64,000 nucleotides of DNA from 73-13 sp035555435 (lineage in GTDB: Bacteria > Actinomycetota > Actinomycetes > Actinomycetales > Microbacteriaceae). The stretch covers positions 1 to 64,000 of the forward strand of contig DATMGN010000005.1 in assembly GCA_035555435.1 (NCBI GenBank). Direction: 5' to 3'. Each line of letters starts with the position of its first letter. The stretch's first letter is position 1. The position numbers and the translations under genes were made by a program. This document shows, in pieces, positions 59,308-64,000 of the stretch. The notes beneath the pieces are model-generated. The model ran no database searches, had not been told where the DNA came from, and was given only the letters and a program-made list of their open reading frames with translations.

Positions 59308-60282
59308 CTAGAAGTCCCAGTCCTCGTCCTCGGTGTTGACGGCCTTGCCGATGACGTAGCTCGAGCCGCTGCCGGAGAAGAAGTCGTGGTTCTCGTCGGC
59401 GTTCGGGGAGAGCGCGGAGAGGATGGCCGGGTTCACGTCCGTCACGGTCTTCGGGAACATCGGCTCGTAGCCGAGGTTCATGAGCGCCTTGTTCGCGTTG
59501 TAATGGAGGAACTTCTTGACATCCTCGGTGAGCCCGACCTCGTCGTAGAGGTCGGCCGTGTACTGCACCTCGTTGTCGTAGAGCTCGTACAGCAGCGAGA
59601 ACGTGTAGTCCTTGATCTCGTCCTTCGCGGCATCGTCGAGGAGCTCGACGCCCTTCTGGAACTTGTAGCCGATGTAGTACCCGTGCACCGCCTCGTCGCG
59701 GATGATGAGGCGAATGAGGTCGGCCGTGTTGGTCAGCTTCGCCCGGGAGCTCCAGTACATCGGCAGGTAGAAGCCGCTGTAGAAGAGGAAGGACTCCAGC
59801 AGCGTCGAGGCGACCTTCCGCTTGAGGGGCTCATCGCCGCGGTAGTACTCCATGATGATCGAGGCCTTCTTCTGAAGGTTCTCGTTCTCCACCGACCAGC
59901 GGAAGGCGTCGTCGATCTCGGCCGTCGACGCGAGCGTCGAGAAGATCGACGAGTACGACTTCGCGTGGACCGACTCCATGAACGCGATGTTGGTGTACAC
60001 CGCCTCCTCGTGCGGCGTGATCGCGTCGGGGATGAGCGCGACCGCGCCGACGGTGCCCTGGACGGTGTCCAGGAGCGTCAGGCCCGTGAAGACGCGCATC
60101 GTCAGGAGCTGCTCCGCGGGGGTGAGGGTCGCCCACGACTGGATGTCGTTGGACAGCGGCACCTTCTCCGGCAGCCAGAAGTTGCCGGTCAGGCGGTTCC
60201 ACACCTCGAGGTCCTTCTCGTCCTGGATGCGGTTCCAGTTGATCGCCTGCACCTCGGTGAGGAGCTTCACTGCTTCAGTCAT
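59308..60282 (-). CDS. nrdF: Class Ib ribonucleotide reductase beta subunit
   Basis: Radical-generating subunit of 324 residues. Metal ligands and radical tyrosine lie in LTLLDTVQGTVG and EEAVYTNIAFMESVHAKSYSS, then a second EENLQKK-type and RDEAVHGYYIG set. Ends with the short EDEDWDF tail that docks to NrdE. Works with NrdE, NrdI (activates the Mn site) and NrdH. The ATG follows nrdE after a 60-base spacer that holds a 31-bp repeat element. Confidence 0.95.
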   Translation of the reverse strand: MTEAVKLLTEVQAINWNRIQDEKDLEVWNRLTGNFWLPEKVPLSNDIQSWATLTPAEQLLTMRVFTGLTLLDTVQGTVGAVALIPDAITPHEEAVYTNIAFMESVHAKSYSSIFSTLASTAEIDDAFRWSVENENLQKKASIIMEYYRGDEPLKRKVASTLLESFLFYSGFYLPMYWSSRAKLTNTADLIRLIIRDEAVHGYYIGYKFQKGVELLDDAAKDEIKDYTFSLLYELYDNEVQYTADLYDEVGLTEDVKKFLHYNANKALMNLGYEPMFPKTVTDVNPAILSALSPNADENHDFFSGSGSSYVIGKAVNTEDEDWDF

Positions 60283-60298
60283 CGTCGTTCTTTCTATT

Positions 60299-60329
60299 GG
60301 TCTCGATACGCGCTGCGCGCTGCTCGACC
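60299..60329. repeat. 31-bp repeat element inside the nrd operon
   Basis: GGTCTCGATACGCG ... CTGCTCGACC, a slightly shortened member of the intergenic repeat family seen at 31826-31910. It forms a hairpin in the nrdE-nrdF spacer. Such a structure could stabilise the upstream message or lower nrdF expression relative to nrdE. Confidence 0.75.
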
Positions 60330-60342
60330 CGCGGGTGCGGGG

Positions 60343-62508
60343 TCAGAGCATGCAGGAGACGCACTCGGACATGTCGGTGCCCTCGAGCGCGAGCTGGCGC
60401 AGCCGGATGTAGTAGATCGTCTTGATGCCCTTCTTCCAGGCGTAGATCTGCGCGCGGTTGATGTCGCGCGTCGTCGCCGTGTCCTTGAAGAAGAGCGTCA
60501 GCGAGAGGCCCTGGTCGACGTGCTCGGTCGCGGCCGCGTAGACGTCGATGATCTTCTCGTAGCCGATCTCGTACGCGTCCTCGTAGTACTCGAGGTTGTC
60601 GTTCGTCATGAAGGGCGCCGGGTAGTAGACCCGCCCGAGCTTGCCCTCCTTGCGGATCTCGATCTTCGACGCGATCGGGTGGATCGACGACGTCGAGTTG
60701 TTGATGTAGGAGATCGAGCCGGTCGGCGGCACCGCCTGGAGGTTCTGGTTGTAGATGCCGTCCCGCATGACCGCCTCGCGCAGCTGCGCCCAGTCGTCCC
60801 GGGTGGGCAGCTCGATGCCGGCCTTCGCGAAGAGCTCCTTCGCCTTCTCCGTCGTCGGGAGCCAGTCGCGCGTGACGTACTTGTCGAAGAACGAGCCGTC
60901 CGCGTACGTCGACCGCTCGAAGCCGTCGAAGGTCGCGCCGCGCTCGATCGCGAGCTTGTTCGACGCCTTGAGCGCGTAGTGCAGCACGGCCGCGAAGTAC
61001 GCCGAGGTGAAGTCGATCGACTCCTCGGAGCCGTAGTGGACGTGCTCGCGCGCGAGATAGCCGTGCAGGTTCATCTGCCCGAGGCCGATCGCGTGCGACT
61101 TGTCGTTGCCGACCTCGACGCTGCGGACCGCCGAGATGTGCGACTGCTCCGACACCGCGTTCAGTCCCCGGATCGCGACCTCGACGGTGCGCTCGAGGTT
61201 GCCGCCGTCCATCGCGAGCGCGATGTTCATCGAGCCGAGGTTGCAGGAGATGTCCTTGCCGATCTCCTTGTAGCCGAGGTCCTCGGTGTAGGTCGTCGGG
61301 GTGTTGACCTGGAGGATCTCGGAGCACAGGTTCGACATGTTGATCCGGCCGTCGATCGGGTTCGCCTTGTTGACGGTGTCCTCGAACACCATGTACGGGT
61401 AGCCCGACTCGAACTGGATCTCGGCGAGCGTCTGGAAGAACTTCCGGGCGCTCAGCTTCGTCTTCTTGATGCGCGGGTCGTCGACCATCTCCTGGTACTT
61501 CTCGGAGACCGAGATGTCGCCGAACGGCACCCCGTAGACGCGCTCGACGTCGTAGGGGGAGAAGAGGTACATGTCCTCGTTGTTCTTCGCGAGCTCGAAT
61601 GTCACGTCAGGGATCACGACGCCGAGCGAGAGCGTCTTGATGCGGATCTTCTCGTCCGCGTTCTCCCGCTTGGTGTCGAGGAACTTCATGATGTCGGGGT
61701 GGTGCGCGTGGAGGTACACGGCGCCGGCGCCCTGGCGGGCCCCGAGCTGGTTCGCGTAGGAGAAGGAGTCTTCCAGCAGCTTCATGACGGGGATGACTCC
61801 GGAAGACTGCCCCTCGATCTGCTTGATCGGCGCGCCCGACTCGCGGATGTTGGACAGCAGCAGCGCGACGCCGCCGCCGCGCTTGGACAGCTGGAGCGAG
61901 GAGTTGATGCCGCGAGCGATCGACTCCATGTTGTCCTCGACGCGCAGCAGGAAGCAGGAGACGAGCTCGCCGCGCTGCGCCTTGCCGGCGTTGAGGAACG
62001 TCGGGGTGGCGGGCTGGAACCGGCCCGAGATGATCTCGTCGACCATCTCCATCGCGACCTGCTCGTCGCCGTCGGCGAGCGCGAGCGCGGTCATGACGAC
62101 ACGGTCCTCGAAGCGCTCGAGGTAGCGCGAGCCGTCGAAGGTCTTGAGCGTGTAGGACGTGTAGTACTTGAAGGCCCCGAGGAAGGTCGGGAAGCGGAAC
62201 TTCTTCGAGTACGCAAACGCGTCGAGGCGCGTGACGAAGTCGAAGGAGTACTTGTCGAGCACCGCCTGCTCGTAATAGCCCTTCTCGACGAGGTAGTCGA
62301 GCTTCTCGCGCAGCGAGTGGAAGAAGACCGTGTTCTGGTTGACGTGCTGGAGGAAGTACTCCCGCGCCGCCTCGCGATCCTTGTCGAACTGGATCTTCCC
62401 GTCGGGACCGTAGAGGTTCAGCATCGCGTTGAGCGAGTGATAGTCCATCGCGGGGCGGGGGACCTCGATCACCGCGCTGTTCAGTGCCGTGCCAAGAACA
62501 GATGTCAT
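60343..62508 (-). CDS. nrdE: Class Ib ribonucleotide reductase alpha subunit
   Basis: Catalytic subunit of 721 residues reducing ribonucleotides. Active-site cysteine regions ELVSCFLLRVEDNM and NLCSEILQVN, the RGGGVALLLSNIR loop and a C-terminal CVSC redox pair fed by NrdH. Length is normal for NrdE. The start ATG overlaps the nrdI stop by four bases. Part of nrdHIEF with a predicted NrdR-controlled promoter upstream of nrdH. Confidence 0.96.
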   Translation of the reverse strand: MTSVLGTALNSAVIEVPRPAMDYHSLNAMLNLYGPDGKIQFDKDREAAREYFLQHVNQNTVFFHSLREKLDYLVEKGYYEQAVLDKYSFDFVTRLDAFAYSKKFRFPTFLGAFKYYTSYTLKTFDGSRYLERFEDRVVMTALALADGDEQVAMEMVDEIISGRFQPATPTFLNAGKAQRGELVSCFLLRVEDNMESIARGINSSLQLSKRGGGVALLLSNIRESGAPIKQIEGQSSGVIPVMKLLEDSFSYANQLGARQGAGAVYLHAHHPDIMKFLDTKRENADEKIRIKTLSLGVVIPDVTFELAKNNEDMYLFSPYDVERVYGVPFGDISVSEKYQEMVDDPRIKKTKLSARKFFQTLAEIQFESGYPYMVFEDTVNKANPIDGRINMSNLCSEILQVNTPTTYTEDLGYKEIGKDISCNLGSMNIALAMDGGNLERTVEVAIRGLNAVSEQSHISAVRSVEVGNDKSHAIGLGQMNLHGYLAREHVHYGSEESIDFTSAYFAAVLHYALKASNKLAIERGATFDGFERSTYADGSFFDKYVTRDWLPTTEKAKELFAKAGIELPTRDDWAQLREAVMRDGIYNQNLQAVPPTGSISYINNSTSSIHPIASKIEIRKEGKLGRVYYPAPFMTNDNLEYYEDAYEIGYEKIIDVYAAATEHVDQGLSLTLFFKDTATTRDINRAQIYAWKKGIKTIYYIRLRQLALEGTDMSECVSCML

Positions 62509-62960
62509 TGCCAGAACCGCTCCAATCCTTCCGCGACGGCTTCCACGTCGTCCTGCGTTCCGAAGACTTCGAATCGATAGAGGCAGGGCACCCCGGTCTT
62601 CGCGGCGATGATGTCGCCGGCGAGCCCGAATGCCTTGCCGAAGTTGGTGTTGCCGCCGACCACCACGCCCCGGATCAGCGCCCGGTTGTCCGGGTCGTTG
62701 AGGAACTTGATGACCTGCTTGGGTACTGCGCCCGGTCCGTCGCCCGCGCCGTAGGTCGGGAGGACCAGGACGTAGGGCCGGGTGGCCTTGAGGGGCCGTT
62801 CGTTGCTGTGGAGGGGGATCTCGCCCGCGGGCCCCTCGCTCCGATACGCCTGGAGCTTCTTGACGAAGCGCTTGGTGTTGCCGGAGACGGAGGAGAAGTA
62901 GATGAGATCAGCCGCAGTGGTGATCGCACCGAGTTGCGGCTCGGCGATCGCTGTCGACAT
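62505..62960 (-). CDS. nrdI: NrdI, flavodoxin-like class Ib RNR activator
   Basis: Protein of 151 residues with the NrdI flavodoxin fold: LIYFSSVSGNTKRFVKKL binds the FMN phosphate, then VLPTYGAGDGPGAVPKQVIKFL and a VVGGNTNFGKAF loop. It supplies the oxidant for building the Mn-tyrosyl radical in NrdF. It starts 14 bases after nrdH and overlaps nrdE. Confidence 0.94.
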   Translation of the reverse strand: MSTAIAEPQLGAITTAADLIYFSSVSGNTKRFVKKLQAYRSEGPAGEIPLHSNERPLKATRPYVLVLPTYGAGDGPGAVPKQVIKFLNDPDNRALIRGVVVGGNTNFGKAFGLAGDIIAAKTGVPCLYRFEVFGTQDDVEAVAEGLERFWQ

Positions 62961-62974
62961 GTCCCATCACTTCC

Positions 62975-63211
62975 TCAGGAGGCGAGCTTGGTGGCGAGCT
63001 CGTCGATCTTGTCGGGGCGGAAGCCCGACCAGTGCTCGTCGTCGGCGATGACGACGGGCGCCTGCAGGTAGCCGAGGTCCTTGACGGCCTGGAGGGCCTT
63101 GTCGTCGACGGAGACGTCGAAGATCTCGAACTCGATGCCCTTCGCGTTGAGGGCGCGATAGGTCGCGGTGCACTGAACACACGACGGCTTCGTGTAGACG
63201 GTGACGGTCAT
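62975..63211 (-). CDS. nrdH: Glutaredoxin-like NrdH redoxin
   Basis: Electron donor of 78 residues with CVQC at residues 11-14 and the characteristic WSGFRPDKI near the C-terminus, which separates NrdH from glutaredoxin. Reduces the NrdE C-terminal cysteines; itself reduced by thioredoxin reductase. First gene of the operon; GGAGGC lies shortly before its ATG. Confidence 0.94.
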   Translation of the reverse strand: MTVTVYTKPSCVQCTATYRALNAKGIEFEIFDVSVDDKALQAVKDLGYLQAPVVIADDEHWSGFRPDKIDELATKLAS

Positions 63212-63252
63212 TTGCCAGCCTCCTGTCGGCCTTCTTGACTAGGGGCTCTGAT

Positions 63253-63298
63253 ACTACATCTGGGGTCCGACATCGCTCAGAGGCACAACATGCTGTGG
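63253..63298. promoter_or_regulatory. Pair of NrdR-box-like sites
   Basis: ACTACATCTGGGG (from 63253) and ACAACATGCTGTGG (63285-63298) repeat the same pattern 32 bases apart, about three helix turns. The second has inverted ends (CACA ... TGTG). Two NrdR boxes at this spacing upstream of nrdH would be expected for a class Ib operon. The first site is degenerate. Confidence 0.5.
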
Positions 63299-63469
63299 TT
63301 GTGAGTAATACAACGCGGAACTACACAGCTGTCATTCCCGGCGCCCGCCACCCCCCTGCGATCAGCCATTTTCCGGTGTCCGCACAGCATTCCGTTATGG
63401 ACAGACCTGTGGACAAGATGTCGAAACGACTTTCGGCGCGGCGTGTCGCCCGGCGTGTCGGCGCGGGCC

Positions 63470-64000
63470 TCAGGACCGGCCCAGGCGCAACGCCCAGCCG
63501 CCCGCCCAGCGCCCGCCCGGCTCGAGCCGCACGAGCCCCTCGCCCGAGCGCAGCGCATCCGGCGGGGCCGTCATCGGCTCGAGCGCGACCGCGAGCCGCG
63601 AAGACCCGTCGGCCGCGGGGAACGCGGTCGGCGTGAAGACCTGCAGATAGCGCCACGCGAGGTCCTGGTGGAGCGCGAGCCGCAGCCCCGACGCGGGGTC
63701 CTCCAGGCGCGCCACCTCGCCGCCCGGCCGGTGCCGGACACCGCCGAACGCCGTGTCGAGCCGCCCCGCGACATCGCCGACGCGCACCCCCGCGCGCAGG
63801 TCGTAGACGGTGTCATCCACCGGGCGCTCCCCGATCGGCAGCAGCCGCGCATCCGTCTCGAAGCGCGTCGACGCGTGCACCGTGAGCCGCAGGTCCTCGA
63901 CCGGCGCATCCCCGATGCGCAGGAACGGGTGCGCGCCGAGCGCGTACGGCGTCGCGAACGACGAGAGGTTGACCGCGCCGTGCCGCACGCGCAGGCCATC
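63470..64000 (-). CDS. Aldose 1-epimerase family protein, partial at window end
   Basis: The C-terminal 170 or so residues of a galactose-mutarotase-like protein: the start of the visible part reads SSFATPYALGAHPFL (YALGAHPF with the family histidine), then DTAFGGVRH and a late ALEPMTAPPDAL typical of bacterial aldose epimerases. The frame remains open to base 64000, so the beginning is missing. It would interconvert sugar anomers. It ends about 260 bases before nrdH, where the promoter sites lie and no further gene was seen. Confidence 0.8.
   Translation of the reverse strand, partial: DGLRVRHGAVNLSSFATPYALGAHPFLRIGDAPVEDLRLTVHASTRFETDARLLPIGERPVDDTVYDLRAGVRVGDVAGRLDTAFGGVRHRPGGEVARLEDPASGLRLALHQDLAWRYLQVFTPTAFPAADGSSRLAVALEPMTAPPDALRSGEGLVRLEPGGRWAGGWALRLGRS

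Noticed and set aside
59386..62580. Very long open frame on the plus strand opposite nrdE and nrdF
   Set aside because: It is antisense to two certain genes; its residue content (runs of V, R, D, E, L) is typical of a GC-rich shadow frame and it has no domain.
63212..63469. Hidden small gene or RNA upstream of nrdH
   Set aside because: No frame with a good start, no tRNA-like folding and no conserved motif apart from the NrdR-like sites was seen.

Overview
The window is high-GC DNA from an actinobacterium, most likely a member of Micrococcales such as Microbacteriaceae. The support is strong G/C third-position bias, many GTG starts, 1-4 base start/stop overlaps, a fused ispDF gene, carD, senX3-regX3-phoU and a class Ib nrdHIEF operon. 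No rRNA, tRNA, CRISPR array, phage gene or transposase was recognised. No gene-free stretch exceeds about 260 bases.

Layout. (1) 1-1185: 3' part of an MFS efflux gene cut by the window edge. (2) 1.3-46.1 kb: about 45 kb of catabolic, transport and regulatory genes, read as an accessory degradation region in three modules. Module A (1.3-22.0 kb) has a probable eleven-gene minus-strand operon (alcohol dehydrogenase, SDRs, a 6-hydroxynicotine-oxidase-like and a vanillyl-alcohol-oxidase-like flavoprotein, carboxymuconolactone-decarboxylase-like proteins, 3-hydroxyisobutyrate-dehydrogenase-like enzymes, a metallo-beta-lactamase-fold hydrolase, an NmrA-like protein). It also has two GntR regulators, a LigM-like tetrahydrofolate O-demethylase, and a taurine/nitrate-type ABC importer with two tandem binding proteins. 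Module B (22.0-31.8 kb) has a MarR regulator, two acyl-CoA-dehydrogenase-fold flavin monooxygenases, one flavin reductase, an alpha/beta hydrolase, an atypical SDR, an amidohydrolase, an MFS carrier and an aldehyde dehydrogenase. Module C (31.9-46.1 kb) has a third alcohol dehydrogenase, two RidA-like proteins, a creatinase/M24-fold protein lacking one metal ligand, a dehydrogenase, a YtcJ-like amidohydrolase, a branched-chain-amino-acid-type ABC importer, an MFS carrier, a bicupin and a LacI regulator. (3) 46.2-64.0 kb: housekeeping block rlmB, cysS, ispDF, carD, lipoprotein, regX3-senX3, phoU, gpmA, ppx, methyltransferase, UvrA-like ATPase, nrdFEIH and a partial aldose epimerase.

How the genes may work together. 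Modules A and B look like import and stepwise oxidation of a methoxylated and/or hydroxylated, possibly nitrogen-containing ring compound: O-demethylation, flavoprotein oxidation, hydroxylation by two-component monooxygenases, hydrolysis, and alcohol and aldehyde oxidation. No ring-cleavage dioxygenase and no one-carbon disposal gene was recognised, so the route is either completed elsewhere or unusual. Module C suggests amide/imine chemistry. The substrate is not determined.

Regulation. Three operator families can be read by eye: a 13-bp palindrome near ATYGTnnnACRAT in front of six units (GntR candidates), a TTATAG/CTATAA palindrome by marR with a related site before the second binding-protein gene, and TGCAAYCGRTTGCA-like sites before the LacI-linked units. 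A PHO-box-like repeat lies between senX3 and phoU. A 31-33-bp intergenic repeat (GGTCTCGATACGC...CTACTCGACC) recurs at convergent gene ends and within the nrd operon; a tandem derivative has become coding inside the methyltransferase gene.
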